The notes beneath the pieces are model-generated. The model did not search any database and was not told the origin of the DNA. It was given only the letters and a program-made list of their open reading frames with translations. From assembly GCF_016765655.2 (NCBI RefSeq), contig NZ_CP086106.1, positions 4,920,501 through 4,984,500 of the forward strand: a stretch of DNA of 64,000 nucleotides, in the 5' to 3' direction. Source of the DNA: Skermanella mucosa (lineage in GTDB: Bacteria; Pseudomonadota; Alphaproteobacteria; Azospirillales; Azospirillaceae). Positions 44,330 through 54,243 of this stretch are shown here, one piece after another. A program made the translations under genes and the position numbers. Every line of letters starts with the position of its first letter. The stretch's first letter is position 1.

Positions 44330-45916
44330 ATGTCCGCCATGACCGATACCAAACGCCCCCGCCCCGTCGTCCTTTGCGTTCTCGATGGCTGGGGCTATCG
44401 CGAGGATCCGGCGGACAACGCCGTGGCGCAGGCCCATACCCCCGTGTTCGACCGGCTTTGGCAGTCCTGTCCCCGCGCCTTCCTCCACGCGTCGGAGGAG
44501 GATGTCGGATTGCCCAGGGGCCAGATCGGCAACTCCGAGGTCGGCCACATGAATCTCGGCGCCGGGCGGGTCGTGTTCCAGGACCTGCCGATGATCGACA
44601 AGGCGATCGCCGAGGGCGAGCTGGAGCATAACCCCGCGCTGAACGGCCTGATCGACGCGCTGAAGGCCTCGGGCGGCTCCTGCCACCTGATGGGCCTGCT
44701 GTCCCCCGGCGGCGTCCACAGCCACCAGTCCCATTTCACCGCCCTTTGCAAGGCGCTCAGCGCCGCCGGCGTGCCGGTCGTGATCCACGGCTTCCTGGAC
44801 GGCCGCGACGTGCCGCCGCGCAGCGCCCGCGAACAGGTCGGCGAGTTCCTGAAGTCGATCGAGGGCGTGCCCGGCATCCGCTTCGGCACCATCGACGGCC
44901 GCTACTACGCCATGGACCGCGACAAGCGCTGGGAACGCGTGGAGCGGGCCTACAACGCGATGGTCGCCGCCCAGGGCCTGGAGGCGCCGGACCCGCTGAA
45001 CGCCATCGACGCCGCCTACGCGGCGGACACCGGCGACGAGTTCGTCCTGCCCACGGTGATCGACGGCTATACCGGCATGAAGGACGGCGACGGCGTCCTG
45101 ATGGTCAATTTCCGCGCCGACCGCGCGCGGGAGATCCTGACCGCCCTGCTGGACCCCGCCTTCAAGGGCTTCGACCGGCGCAACCCGATCCGGTTCGCCG
45201 CCGCCGCCGGCATGGTCGAATATTCGGCCGAGCTGAACCAATATCTGAGCGCGATCTTCCCGCCGAAGGAGCTGACCAACGTCCTGGGCAAGGTCGTGTC
45301 CGACGCCGGGCTGACCCAGCTTCGCATGGCCGAGACCGAGAAGTACCCGCACGTGACCTTCTTCTTCAACGGCGGGGAAGAGAAGGTCTATCCGGGCGAG
45401 GAGCGCATCATGGTGCCCTCCCCCAAGGTCGCCACATACGACCTCCAGCCCGAGATGTCGGCGCCCGAGCTGGCGGACAAGGCGGTCGAGGCGGTCGGGA
45501 CCGGCAAGTTCGACATGCTGGTGATCAACTTCGCCAACCCCGACATGGTCGGCCATTCCGGCATCCTGGAAGCCGCGGTCAAGGCCGTCGAGGCGGTGGA
45601 CGCGTGCCTGGGCCGCCTGGTCGACGCCGTCGCGGCGCAGGGCGGAGCCCTGCTGGTCACCGCCGACCACGGCAACTGCGAGATGATGCGCGACCCGGTC
45701 ACCGGCGGCCCGCACACCGCCCATACGCTCAACCTGGTGCCGCTGATGCTGGTCAACGGGCCGGCCGACGCGGCGGGGCTGGCCGACGGCAAGCTGGCCG
45801 ACATCGCGCCCACCATGCTCGACCTGATGAAGCTGCCGCAGCCGGCCGAGATGACCGGACGGTCGCTGATCCGCCGGGACTCGGCGGGCCGCGCGACAGA
45901 TCGCGCGGTGGAGTAG
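44330..45916 (+). CDS. gpmI: 2,3-bisphosphoglycerate-independent phosphoglycerate mutase
   Basis: A 528-residue Mn-dependent enzyme interconverting 3- and 2-phosphoglycerate. Visible are LCVLDGWGYRED, the phosphoserine nucleophile in GNSEVGHMN, HGFLDGRDVPPRSA and the metal motif TADHGNCE. The ATG at 44330 is the second in the frame; the upstream extension is not family-like. It is followed 4 bases later by the envC-like gene, forming the usual alphaproteobacterial gpmI-envC-ctpA operon. Confidence 0.96.
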   Translation: MSAMTDTKRPRPVVLCVLDGWGYREDPADNAVAQAHTPVFDRLWQSCPRAFLHASEEDVGLPRGQIGNSEVGHMNLGAGRVVFQDLPMIDKAIAEGELEHNPALNGLIDALKASGGSCHLMGLLSPGGVHSHQSHFTALCKALSAAGVPVVIHGFLDGRDVPPRSAREQVGEFLKSIEGVPGIRFGTIDGRYYAMDRDKRWERVERAYNAMVAAQGLEAPDPLNAIDAAYAADTGDEFVLPTVIDGYTGMKDGDGVLMVNFRADRAREILTALLDPAFKGFDRRNPIRFAAAAGMVEYSAELNQYLSAIFPPKELTNVLGKVVSDAGLTQLRMAETEKYPHVTFFFNGGEEKVYPGEERIMVPSPKVATYDLQPEMSAPELADKAVEAVGTGKFDMLVINFANPDMVGHSGILEAAVKAVEAVDACLGRLVDAVAAQGGALLVTADHGNCEMMRDPVTGGPHTAHTLNLVPLMLVNGPADAAGLADGKLADIAPTMLDLMKLPQPAEMTGRSLIRRDSAGRATDRAVE

Positions 45917-45920
45917 ACGC

Positions 45921-47240
45921 ATGCGGAGGGCGGCATTGGCGGCGGCTGCCCTCCTCGGCGCCGCGGGCGGTTTCGGCGGGCCTTCCGGGCAACCTGCCTG
46001 GGCGCAGGCCGACCCCCGCGCGTCCCAGCGCGCGCTGACCGAGATCGAACGACAGATCGAGGCGGGCCGGCAGCGGGACGCGGCGCTCGCCCGCTCGGGC
46101 GAGGCGCTGGAGCGGGAGCTGGAAGGCCTCCGCACCCGGCTGGTCCAGACCGCCGACGAAGCCGCCCTGCTGGAAACCGAGCTGACCGGGCTGGAGGAGA
46201 CGCTCCGCGCCCTGGAGGCGGAGGAGACAGCCCAGGCCGGCAAGCTCGACGCCGACAAGGCCAGCATCGCCGAACTGCTCGGCGGGTTGCAGCGGCTGTC
46301 GCGGATCCCGCCCGAAGCCATGATCGCCCGCCCGGAATCGCCGGTCGACACGCTCCGCAGCGCGCTGCTGCTGCGCTCCGCCGTGCCGATCCTGCGCGAA
46401 CGGGCGGAGGCGCTGGCCCTGTCCCTGCAAAGGCTGGCCGACCTGCGCGCCGACCTGGCGGCCCGCCGCGCCCAGGCGCAGGACGCCCGCACGGCGCTGG
46501 CGGCCCGCCAGGACGAAATCGCCAAGCTGGTCGAGCGCCGGCAGGAGCTTCAGCAGCAGACCGAGGCGGAACGCCGGCAGGTCGCGGACCGGATGGCCCG
46601 GCTGGGCAACGAGGCGCAGGATCTGCGCGGCCTGATCGAGCGGCTGGAGCGCGAGGCCGAGCAGCGCCGGCGCGAGGAGCAGCGCCGCAAGGCCGAGGCG
46701 CTCGCCCGGGCCAAGGCCGAACGGGAGAAGGCGGAGCGCGAGCAGGCCGCCCGCGCGGCGGCCGCCGCCGCGGAGCGGGAGCGCGAGATCGCCGCCTCGA
46801 TCACGCCGCCGACCCCGCCCGATCGTCCGGACGGCGGGCCAGGGGACGGGGCATCGCGCCTGCCGGTGGCGGGCCAGATCACCACCCGCTACGGCGAGGC
46901 GGACAAGTTCGGCGTGACCAGCCGCGGGCTGACGGTCTCGGCCCGGCCGGGCGCCCAGGTGGTGGCACCGTCGTCCGGATCGATCATGTTCGCCGGGCCG
47001 TTCCGGGGCTACGGCCTCATCTTGATCGTTGAACATCCGAATGGATACCATAGTCTTATCGCAGGACTGGGCCGTATCGACACCAAGGTCGGCCAGCGCG
47101 TGCTGGCGGGCGAACCCTTGGGCGTGATGGGTAGCCCGGCGGACGGCGATCCCGATCTCTATTTCGAGCTGCGACGGAACGGCCAACCCATCAACCCGCA
47201 GCGCGGCCTCCCCGCTTCCGATGGGAAAGGACAAGGTTAG
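45921..47240 (+). CDS. envC: EnvC-like murein hydrolase activator (degenerate LytM)
   Basis: A 439-residue exported protein. After the signal peptide (cleavage near PAWAQA) comes a long coiled coil (about 35-290, rich in Ala/Glu/Arg) and a C-terminal M23/LytM domain. The zinc motif HxGxD is replaced by SRGLTVS and the HxH motif by YHSLI, so the domain lacks metal ligands and should be an activator of amidases rather than an enzyme, as in EnvC. It lies between gpmI and ctpA, whose products also act in the periplasm or on cell separation. Confidence 0.9.
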   Translation: MRRAALAAAALLGAAGGFGGPSGQPAWAQADPRASQRALTEIERQIEAGRQRDAALARSGEALERELEGLRTRLVQTADEAALLETELTGLEETLRALEAEETAQAGKLDADKASIAELLGGLQRLSRIPPEAMIARPESPVDTLRSALLLRSAVPILRERAEALALSLQRLADLRADLAARRAQAQDARTALAARQDEIAKLVERRQELQQQTEAERRQVADRMARLGNEAQDLRGLIERLEREAEQRRREEQRRKAEALARAKAEREKAEREQAARAAAAAAEREREIAASITPPTPPDRPDGGPGDGASRLPVAGQITTRYGEADKFGVTSRGLTVSARPGAQVVAPSSGSIMFAGPFRGYGLILIVEHPNGYHSLIAGLGRIDTKVGQRVLAGEPLGVMGSPADGDPDLYFELRRNGQPINPQRGLPASDGKGQG

Positions 47241-48638
47241 ATGATGAAAACGATCAGTGCTGCCGCCCTGGCGGGCATATTATTCCTGGCGCCGGCTTGT
47301 GCGATCGCCGAGACCAACACCTCGGAAACATACAGGCAGCTCAACCTCTTCGGCGACGTGTTCGAGCGCGTCCGGTCCGAGTATGTGGAGCCGGTCACCG
47401 ACGAGCAACTGATCGAGACGGCCATCAACGGCATGCTGACCTCGCTGGACCCGCATTCCAGCTACCTGAACCGCAAGAGCTTCCAGGACATGCAGGTGCA
47501 GACCCGGGGCGAGTTCGGCGGGCTCGGCATCGAGGTCACCATGGAGAACGGCCTGATCAAGGTCGTCTCGCCGATCGACGAGACGCCGGCCTTCCGCGCC
47601 GGTCTCCAGCCGGGCGACCTGATCACGCACCTGGACGGCGAGGCGATCTCCGGCATGAGCCTGGCCGACGCGGTCGAGAAGATGCGCGGGCCCGTCGGCA
47701 GCGACATCAAGGTGACGATCCGGCGGGGCGAGGGCTCCGAGCCGTTCGACGTCAGCATCACCCGCGACACCATCAAGATCCAGTCCGTCCGCTACCGCGA
47801 GGAGGGGGATGTCGGCTATATCCGCATCACCACCTTCAACGAGCAGACCCAGATGGGCCTGGAGCGGGCGGTCGAACGCCTGGAGAAGGACCTGGGCAAC
47901 AAGCTGACCGGCTACGTGATCGACCTGCGGAATAACCCGGGCGGGCTGCTCGACCAGGCGATCTCGGTGTCCGACAGCTTCCTGGACAAGGGCGAGATCG
48001 TCTCGACCCGGGGCCGCAAGCCGGAGGACGGGCAGCGCTACAATTCCAAGGCGGGCGACCTCGCCAAGGGCAAGCCCATCGTGGTCCTGATCAACGGCGG
48101 CTCGGCATCGGCGTCGGAGATCGTCGCCGGCGCGCTCCAGGACCACCGCCGGGCGATCGTGCTGGGCACCCAGTCCTTCGGCAAGGGCTCGGTCCAGACC
48201 ATCATCCCCCTGCCCGGCCACGGCGCCATGCGCCTGACCACCGCGCGCTACTACACGCCGTCGGGCCGCTCCATCCAGGCGCTCGGCATCAGCCCGGACA
48301 TCGAGGTCCAGCCCGCGCGGGTCGAAGAGATCCAGCAGGGGCTGCGCCGCCGGGAGTCCGACCTGCGCGGCGCGCTGCGGAACGACACCGTGACCGGCGG
48401 CCAGCAGGGGCAGCCCGCTCCCCAGGCGGCTCCGCCCACCCCGGCCCCCGGCACCCCGGCTCCCGCCACGCCGGCACCCGGTCCCGGCGCGCAGGGGGCG
48501 CCCCAGGGGACGCAGCAGGGCGAGAACGGCGACGCGGCGGCGGCCGCCGGGGCCAACGACCAGTTCGACTACCAGCTCGCCCGGGCGCTCGACCTGATCC
48601 GCGGCGTTTCGCTGTTCAACACCCGCGCCGTCAACTGA
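47241..48638 (+). CDS. ctpA: S41 family carboxyl-terminal processing protease
   Basis: A 465-residue periplasmic Ser/Lys protease. A signal peptide ends near ACAIAET, a PDZ domain spans about 85-165 (GLGIEVTMENG) and the S41 domain has the catalytic serine in NGGSASASEI and the lysine in QSFGKGSVQT. Residues about 390-435 are a Pro/Ala/Thr/Gly-rich linker before a short helical tail. The ATG directly follows the envC stop. It degrades or trims periplasmic proteins, often those controlling murein hydrolases. Confidence 0.95.
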   Translation: MMKTISAAALAGILFLAPACAIAETNTSETYRQLNLFGDVFERVRSEYVEPVTDEQLIETAINGMLTSLDPHSSYLNRKSFQDMQVQTRGEFGGLGIEVTMENGLIKVVSPIDETPAFRAGLQPGDLITHLDGEAISGMSLADAVEKMRGPVGSDIKVTIRRGEGSEPFDVSITRDTIKIQSVRYREEGDVGYIRITTFNEQTQMGLERAVERLEKDLGNKLTGYVIDLRNNPGGLLDQAISVSDSFLDKGEIVSTRGRKPEDGQRYNSKAGDLAKGKPIVVLINGGSASASEIVAGALQDHRRAIVLGTQSFGKGSVQTIIPLPGHGAMRLTTARYYTPSGRSIQALGISPDIEVQPARVEEIQQGLRRRESDLRGALRNDTVTGGQQGQPAPQAAPPTPAPGTPAPATPAPGPGAQGAPQGTQQGENGDAAAAAGANDQFDYQLARALDLIRGVSLFNTRAVN

Positions 48639-48654
48639 GGCCCGCGCACCCCCG

Positions 48655-49956
48655 ATGGCAACCGCCGCCAAACAGGCTCCGTCCAAGGACAAGGCTCCCA
48701 AGGCCAAAGCCAAGGTCAAGGTCGCCATCGACATCGCCGCCATCCGCCGCGCCGTGGCCCAGGCCTTTGCCAAGCTGAAGCCGCGGCGGCGGAAGGCGGC
48801 CGGACCGGTGGTCGACGGCGAACGGACGCTGTCGACCGAGATCGACACCGGCGTCGAGCGCAACCTGGTCACCCGGCGCATCCGGACGGCAGCATTGGCG
48901 GCGAAGGCGACGGCGAAGTCGCGCAACGGCCGCCGGATCGCGGCGGTCGTCGCGATCCTTCTTCCCGTCCTGCTGGCCGGCGGGACGGCGGCCTGGCTGG
49001 TGGACGGGGCCGAGGAGACCGAGCGGGAACTGGAGGCGGCGGTACCCCGCATCGTCGTTCCCGTCCTGGCGCCGGACAGCGGCGGCGTGATCCAGGCCGA
49101 GCCGGCCAAGGCGGCGCCGGCCTCCGTCAACTCGCCCTACGACCCGGTCCCGATGGTGCCGGCGCCGGCGGCCGGACTGATCGAGGACTCGCCGCGCGGT
49201 CCGCTGCCCCGGATCGCGTCGGACGGCAGGACGCCGTGGCAAACCTATGCCCGGCCCTTCTTCCACGACGACAAGCGCCCGCGCATCGCCCTGGTGGTCG
49301 GTCCGCTGGGGATCTCGTCCAACGCGACGCTGCGGGCGATCGAGGGGCTGCCGGGCGCCGTCACCCTGGCCTTCTCCAGCACCGCCGGGCAGCTCGGCAC
49401 CTGGGTGGACCAGGCGCGCCGGCTGGGACACGAGGTGATGCTGGACCTGCCGGCCGAACCGGCGGATTTCCCGCGCAACGATCCCGGCCCCGGCGCCCTG
49501 CTGGTCTCGCTCGACGGCGACCGCAACCAGCAGAGGCTGCTGGGATCGCTCGGGCGGGTATCCGGCTATGTCGGCGTCCTGTCCCTGTCGGGCACCCGCT
49601 TCACGGGCGCCCCCGACAGCGTCCGCCCGATGCTGGCGGAGGTCAACCGGCGCGGCCTGATGTTCCTGGACGCCCGCGCCGGTGCCCGCAGCATCGCCGC
49701 GCGGGAGGCGACCCGGATCGGCCTGCCCCGGGCCATCGCCGACACGCTGGTCGACGAGGTTCCCTCCCGGTCCGCGATAGAGGCCCGCCTGCGCCTGCTG
49801 GAGGAAGCGGCGCGGCTGGACGGCGCCGCAGTGGGCATCGCCCAGCCCTACCCGGTCACGCTGGACCAGCTCGGCGAATGGATCAAGACGCTGGAGGGGA
49901 AAGGCATCGTGCTGGCCCCCATCACGGCACTCGTCAACAAGCAGGCCGACCGGTAA
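48655..49956 (+). CDS. divergent polysaccharide deacetylase family protein (YibQ-like)
   Basis: A 433-residue protein. Its first 95 residues are cytoplasmic and very Lys/Arg/Ala-rich, followed by a single membrane segment (IAAVVAILLPVLLAGGTAAWLV) and a periplasmic domain. The last 220 residues match the YibQ/DUF610 deacetylase fold (RPRIALVVGPLGIS, EVMLDLPAEP, GLMFLDARAGARS). The long basic cytoplasmic arm is unusual for length. It is in the gpmI-envC-ctpA-yibQ-rppH order common in alphaproteobacteria; the enzymatic activity is not established. Confidence 0.9.
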   Translation: MATAAKQAPSKDKAPKAKAKVKVAIDIAAIRRAVAQAFAKLKPRRRKAAGPVVDGERTLSTEIDTGVERNLVTRRIRTAALAAKATAKSRNGRRIAAVVAILLPVLLAGGTAAWLVDGAEETERELEAAVPRIVVPVLAPDSGGVIQAEPAKAAPASVNSPYDPVPMVPAPAAGLIEDSPRGPLPRIASDGRTPWQTYARPFFHDDKRPRIALVVGPLGISSNATLRAIEGLPGAVTLAFSSTAGQLGTWVDQARRLGHEVMLDLPAEPADFPRNDPGPGALLVSLDGDRNQQRLLGSLGRVSGYVGVLSLSGTRFTGAPDSVRPMLAEVNRRGLMFLDARAGARSIAAREATRIGLPRAIADTLVDEVPSRSAIEARLRLLEEAARLDGAAVGIAQPYPVTLDQLGEWIKTLEGKGIVLAPITALVNKQADR

Positions 49957-49983
49957 ACCGTCCGGCAGGAAGACACCCACCCC

Positions 49984-50466
49984 ATGAGCAAAGCGGACAA
50001 GCTGCCCTACCGCCCCTGCGTCGGCATCATGCTGGTCAATGCAGGCGGCAAGGTCTTCGTCGGCCGGCGGCTCGACACCCCCGACGCTTGGCAGATGCCC
50101 CAGGGCGGCATCGATCCCGGCGAAACCCCGCGCGAGGCCGCTCTCCGCGAGCTGGTCGAGGAGATCGGCACCGGAGCCGCCGAGGTCGTCGCCGAGACGG
50201 CGGGCTGGCTGCGCTACGACCTGCCGCCCCACCTGATCGGCAAGGTCTGGAAGGGCAAGTACCGCGGGCAGGAGCAGAAATGGATCCTGGCCCGCTTCAC
50301 CGGAACCGACGGCGACATCGACCTCGCCACCGACCATCCGGAGTTCGACGCCTGGCAGTGGGTCGAACCGGACCGCCTCGCCGACCTGATCGTCCCCTTC
50401 AAGCGGCCGATCTACGAGGCGGTGGTGGCGGAGTTCCGGACCCTGCTCACGCCTCTACCGGACTGA
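49984..50466 (+). CDS. rppH: RNA pyrophosphohydrolase
   Basis: A 160-residue NUDIX enzyme that removes pyrophosphate from mRNA 5' ends to start decay. The NUDIX box is full ([22 protein letters not shown]). [11 protein letters not shown] at the start and WILARFTG with [11 protein letters not shown] near the end are RppH-like. Its last 20 bases overlap the 3' end of the convergent kinase gene. Confidence 0.94.
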   Translation: MSKADKLPYRPCVGIMLVNAGGKVFVGRRLDTPDAWQMPQGGIDPGETPREAALRELVEEIGTGAAEVVAETAGWLRYDLPPHLIGKVWKGKYRGQEQKWILARFTGTDGDIDLATDHPEFDAWQWVEPDRLADLIVPFKRPIYEAVVAEFRTLLTPLPD

Positions 50467-51694
50467 CCACGCGCGTTTCCAGGCGTTCGGCGGGGAAGTA
50501 GAGGGTGACCGTGGTGCCATGGCCGGAGACGCTGTCGATGCGCAGCCGGCCGCCATGCAGCTCGACCAGCCGCCGGGTCAGGGGAAGTCCCAGCCCCGTG
50601 CCCTTCTGGCGGCGGTTCATGGCGTTGTCGATCTGGCTGAACGGCTCCATAGCCCTGACCTGCTCGTCGGGACTCATCCCGATCCCGGTATCCGAGACGG
50701 CGACGGCCAGCCCGCCCTCCTCGGTCAGGACCGCGGAAACCGTCACGCCGCCGCCGGCCGGCGTGAACTTGACCGCATTGGAGACCAGGTTCAGGACCAT
50801 CTGGCGCAGCTTGCGCTCGTCTCCCCACAGCGGCGGCAGCGGCGCCGGGACTTCCGCCCGGAGGGTGACGCCGCCGCGCTGCGCCAGCTCGGCGACGATC
50901 CTGACGCTGGACCCCACGATGGACCGGACATCGACCCTGCCCTCGCTCAGTTCCAGCCGGTTCGCCTCGGCTTTGGACAGGTCGAGCAGATCGTTGATCA
51001 GGTCGAGCAGATGGTGGCCGCTGACACGGATATCCGCCGCGTATTCCGCATAGCGCTCGTTGCCCAGCGGCCCGAACACCTCCGACTCGATCAGCTCGGC
51101 GAACCCGATCACCGCGTTCAGCGGCGTGCGCAACTCATGGCTCATGTTCGCCAGGAAGCTGCTCTTGGCGGAGTTGGCCGCCTCGGCCGCCTTGCGGGCC
51201 TCGTCCAGCTCGCGGTTCTTGGCCCGCGCCTGCTCGACCGACCTGCCCATCAGAGCCAGCGCCGTCGCGATCCCGCGATACTCGCCCCCCTCCGTGATGA
51301 TGAAGCCGCTGACCAGCGCCCCGGGCTTGTCGTGGGCGATACGCTGGCTGACCTCGTCCAGGCTGAGGTCGGCGTCGACGACCAGCGGCAGGCGGTCCAT
51401 GAGGAGGGAAATCGGCCGGCGCTCGTACAGGTCGCGCAGCAGCGGCTTGGCGAAGGTCGCGTACAGGTCCGGCCGGGCGATCATTCCGACCACCGCGCCG
51501 CGATTCACCACGGCCAGCCCCGGCCATTCCGGATGGTCGGCGAAGGTGTCGTAGACCCGCGTGCAATGCACCAGCGGATCGATCGACGGCAGCGGGATGA
51601 CAAGATCCCCGGCCCTGAAGCCGCCTTCCGCGGGCGTCGCCCTGTTCGGTCCTGGCAAGCGGTAGCTGCGCGGCACGGGCGCACATGCAGACAT
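50447..51694 (-). CDS. sensor histidine kinase with CBS-like N-terminal domain
   Basis: A 415-residue cytoplasmic kinase. Residues about 30-165 resemble a pair of CBS motifs ([22 protein letters not shown] and [21 protein letters not shown]), followed by a coiled coil, the phosphoacceptor helix with His in [13 protein letters not shown] and an HATPase domain ([29 protein letters not shown]). No receiver is fused and no response regulator is adjacent. CBS modules often sense adenine nucleotides. The ATG at 51694 has CGAGGCAAG upstream and is preferred over a GTG at 51727. Confidence 0.85.
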   Translation of the reverse strand: MSACAPVPRSYRLPGPNRATPAEGGFRAGDLVIPLPSIDPLVHCTRVYDTFADHPEWPGLAVVNRGAVVGMIARPDLYATFAKPLLRDLYERRPISLLMDRLPLVVDADLSLDEVSQRIAHDKPGALVSGFIITEGGEYRGIATALALMGRSVEQARAKNRELDEARKAAEAANSAKSSFLANMSHELRTPLNAVIGFAELIESEVFGPLGNERYAEYAADIRVSGHHLLDLINDLLDLSKAEANRLELSEGRVDVRSIVGSSVRIVAELAQRGGVTLRAEVPAPLPPLWGDERKLRQMVLNLVSNAVKFTPAGGGVTVSAVLTEEGGLAVAVSDTGIGMSPDEQVRAMEPFSQIDNAMNRRQKGTGLGLPLTRRLVELHGGRLRIDSVSGHGTTVTLYFPAERLETRVVSPVEA

Positions 51695-51835
51695 GTCGTC
51701 TTGCCTCGAAATTTCAGGGAATGACACCCCGCAATATAGCGGAGGTGCATGACGGATTTTTGACGGTCCGGTTTCACTGCCCGCAAAAGATTTCGTGGCC
51801 GACGGTTCTTCCCGGCCTGATGATCGGCCGACGGG

Positions 51836-52714
51836 CTACTCGGAGGTGACCGTCACCTCGACCTCCATGCCCAGGAAGTCCTCCGCCTCGCCGAACCAGT
51901 CGCCGGTCAGGGGAACCGCCTGGGCGGGGTCGCGGGTGACGGCGACGCGGATAAGGCCGGCGCCGCCCACGATGCCGTTGGTCGGGTCGAACTCGACCCA
52001 TCCGGCACCCGGCAGGTAGATCTGGACCCAGGCATGGGTGGCCCCGCCGCCGACGCGGCTCTCGGGATCGCCGTCGACCGCCGGGTCGTAGAGATATCCG
52101 GAAACGAAGCGGGCGGCGAAGCCCAGCGTGCGGGCCGCCTCCATCATCAGGAGGGCGAAGTCGCGGCAGGTGCCGGACCGCGACTCCAGGGTCTCCGCCG
52201 GGCTCTGGGTCCCGACGGCGACCCGCGCCTTATAGGTGAAGCTTTCCTTGATGGTGCCGGTCATGGCGACCAGCATCTCCTGGGTCTCCGTCGGGCCGTC
52301 GGTCCGGATGAACTGCTTGGCCCATTCGTCGACCAGATGGTCCGGATCGGGGAAATGCCGCTCCGTCGTGCGCCCGAGATCCGGGATCTCCGCGGCCGAG
52401 TAGGAGAAAGGATAGGTCTTCGCGTAGTCCTCGATCGGGAAGTCGGGATTGGAAAGGCCGAAATGGTCAAGCCGGATGAAGCTCTCGAACCGCAGTTCGG
52501 TCGCGGTCTGGTCGAAGGAGGCGATGGCGATCGAGTTGCCGAAAACGTCGTGCATCCAGCGGATGTCGGTCGGCGGTGGGCTGATCATCATCCTGGTTTC
52601 GAGCAGCCGCATGTCGTGACTGTCGCGCGGCCTGAACATCAGGCGGTGCTCCCCGAAGCTCACCGGCGCCGAGTAGCGGTATACGGTCACGTGCTTTACG
52701 TTCAGGACGGTCAT
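51836..52714 (-). CDS. transglutaminase-like cysteine protease family protein
   Basis: A 292-residue protein with an N-terminal bacterial transglutaminase-like beta domain (VTVYRYSAPVSFGEHRLMFRPRDS) and a C-terminal catalytic core. The triad is visible: Cys in RSGTCRDFALLM, His in THAWVQIYLPG and Asp in EFDPTNG. Family members are probable peptidases or amidases of unknown substrate, cytoplasmic as no signal is present. AAGGTGACGACG precedes the ATG at 52714. Confidence 0.9.
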   Translation of the reverse strand: MTVLNVKHVTVYRYSAPVSFGEHRLMFRPRDSHDMRLLETRMMISPPPTDIRWMHDVFGNSIAIASFDQTATELRFESFIRLDHFGLSNPDFPIEDYAKTYPFSYSAAEIPDLGRTTERHFPDPDHLVDEWAKQFIRTDGPTETQEMLVAMTGTIKESFTYKARVAVGTQSPAETLESRSGTCRDFALLMMEAARTLGFAARFVSGYLYDPAVDGDPESRVGGGATHAWVQIYLPGAGWVEFDPTNGIVGGAGLIRVAVTRDPAQAVPLTGDWFGEAEDFLGMEVEVTVTSE

Positions 52715-52803
52715 CGTCGTCACCTTTGCCGGCACCCGAAGGGCACGGGCGCGGCATCAACGCAACGACCGACCAAAGGTTCCCACCCGCCCCGACGCCG
52801 ACA

Positions 52804-52835
52804 GGGCACGCTGGAATCGGGGCACGCTGGAATCG
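52804..52835. repeat. 16-bp tandem duplication
   Basis: GGCACGCTGGAATCG occurs twice with a period of 16 bases in the spacer between the phasin and transglutaminase-like genes. Confidence 0.6.
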
Positions 52836-52888
52836 AACAAGGCCGCGGCGGTGCCGGCGCGGCCTGGACGACCCGATGGCGTTGATCC

Positions 52889-52916
52889 GGCGCGGCAGCG
52901 GTCCCGCCGCCGCGCC
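52889..52916 (-). terminator. hairpin after the phasin gene
   Basis: GGCGCGGC and GCCGCGCC form an 8-bp stem with a 12-base loop, 8 bases after the phasin stop (minus strand). No T-run follows. Confidence 0.45.
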
Positions 52917-52923
52917 CGCGATC

Positions 52924-53337
52924 TCAGGCGGCCTTGGAGACCGTCAGCGCCTTCAGTTCGGCGACGCTTTCCTGGGTACGGGAGCTGATGACCGAATAGG
53001 CTTCCCGGCCGCCCTTGGCGGCGATCTCCGACAGTTCGCGGACCTGCGCGCTGACCTTGTCGGCCGTGGTCTTCGCCAGTTCCGCCTGCATGTTCAGGGT
53101 GGCCGGCAGATCCTTGACCGCCAGGACGGCCTTGGCGCTCTCCGCGGAATCCTTCAGGTTGGCCTCGGCGATCTCGACCTGACGCTTGATCAGGGACTGG
53201 GCCGTATCGGCGAAAATCCTGCCGACCTTGACCATGGCTTCGAAATTGCGGTTCTGCGCATCGATCAGCGCCTTGACGTCGACATTCGGAATTTGGCCAT
53301 TGAACAGCTTGCCGAAGTCGAAATTGTTCTGGGACAT
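52924..53337 (-). CDS. phasin family protein
   Basis: A 137-residue amphipathic helical protein of the Phasin_2 type that coats polyhydroxyalkanoate granules. Features are VDVKALIDAQNRNFEAMVKVGRI near the start and a heptad-rich centre without cysteine or tryptophan. GGAG lies 9 bases before the ATG at 53337; an in-frame ATG at 53361 lacks one. PHA storage is usual in Azospirillum-type bacteria. Confidence 0.88.
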   Translation of the reverse strand: MSQNNFDFGKLFNGQIPNVDVKALIDAQNRNFEAMVKVGRIFADTAQSLIKRQVEIAEANLKDSAESAKAVLAVKDLPATLNMQAELAKTTADKVSAQVRELSEIAAKGGREAYSVISSRTQESVAELKALTVSKAA

Positions 53338-53739
53338 CTGTTGGAACTCCAATAGTTTCATTCTTGTTGCACCGCAGCAAACTGATGTAGCTTTTATAAA
53401 TGCCGTTCCGATGCTTTGCCAACATGGAATCGCACACCCCGATCATCGAACGGCACCGGCAGACAATTTGCCGCAGGCAAGCTCAGGAATGACAGACAAA
53501 CAGGGCGTTCCGAGTAGACCGGACGAGGAAAGGCATCCAGAACGGCAAAGGCGCTTCGTCTAATACTTACGCTTCACCTTTAATAGACCGACTTGTTTGT
53601 ATTTATCATGGGCCGAAGTCCGTCAGCTACCCCTTTCGAGGCATTTTATTTTTACAACATGTGCTATCGATACAACATCTTTGCTTGCTGGCGGAACGGC
53701 CGCCGCTGTAGAAGGAGAAAACAGGCCAGGGAGCGGACG
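53338..53739. other. 402-base divergent intergenic region
   Basis: It contains the opposing promoters of the phasin and CHAP genes in unusually AT-rich sequence (for example 53560-53680). I see no conserved small gene or structured RNA here. GGGAG before 53740 is the CHAP ribosome site. Confidence 0.4.
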
Positions 53740-54243
53740 ATGCCTTTTCTCCGGTTGACGACGTCGGGAGTTGCCGCGGTTCTATTCTCTCTGACGGCCC
53801 TGTCGCTGTCCGGACCGGCCTTGGCCGGTTACGTGAACTGCGTCCAGTTCGTCAGGCAAGCGGGCGCGATCGAACTCTCGGGCAATGCCTGGATGTGGTG
53901 GCCCCACGCCAAGGGGCGATACGAAACGGGACAGCATCCCCACCGTGACGCCGTGATGGTCTTCCGGCGGACCAAGGCGATGCCGTTCGGCCACGTGGCC
54001 CTGGTAAGACATGTGCTGGATTCGCGCACGATCGTGGTGGAGCACGCCAACTGGGCGCCGCGCGGCGGTGCCAAGGGCCGGATCTCGCGGGACCTGGTCC
54101 GGGACGTCTCCCCCGGCAACGACTGGACGGCGGTACGGGTCATGTACCGGCCGACGGGAAGCTACGGAAAGGTGTACCCCGCCGATGGCTTCATCCACCC
54201 CAATCCGCCCGACTCCTTCGCCGCTCCGATCATCGAGCCCTGA
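53740..54243 (+). CDS. secreted CHAP domain protein
   Basis: A 167-residue exported protein with a signal peptide ending near GPALAGY. The mature part has a CHAP amidase/endopeptidase core: the cysteine in YVNCVQFVRQAG directly after the signal, the histidine in FGHVALVRHV and the acidic partner in VVEHANW. Proteins of this shape cleave murein peptides or are inhibitors/relatives of such enzymes. It is monocistronic and has a long AT-rich upstream region. Confidence 0.82.
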   Translation: MPFLRLTTSGVAAVLFSLTALSLSGPALAGYVNCVQFVRQAGAIELSGNAWMWWPHAKGRYETGQHPHRDAVMVFRRTKAMPFGHVALVRHVLDSRTIVVEHANWAPRGGAKGRISRDLVRDVSPGNDWTAVRVMYRPTGSYGKVYPADGFIHPNPPDSFAAPIIEP

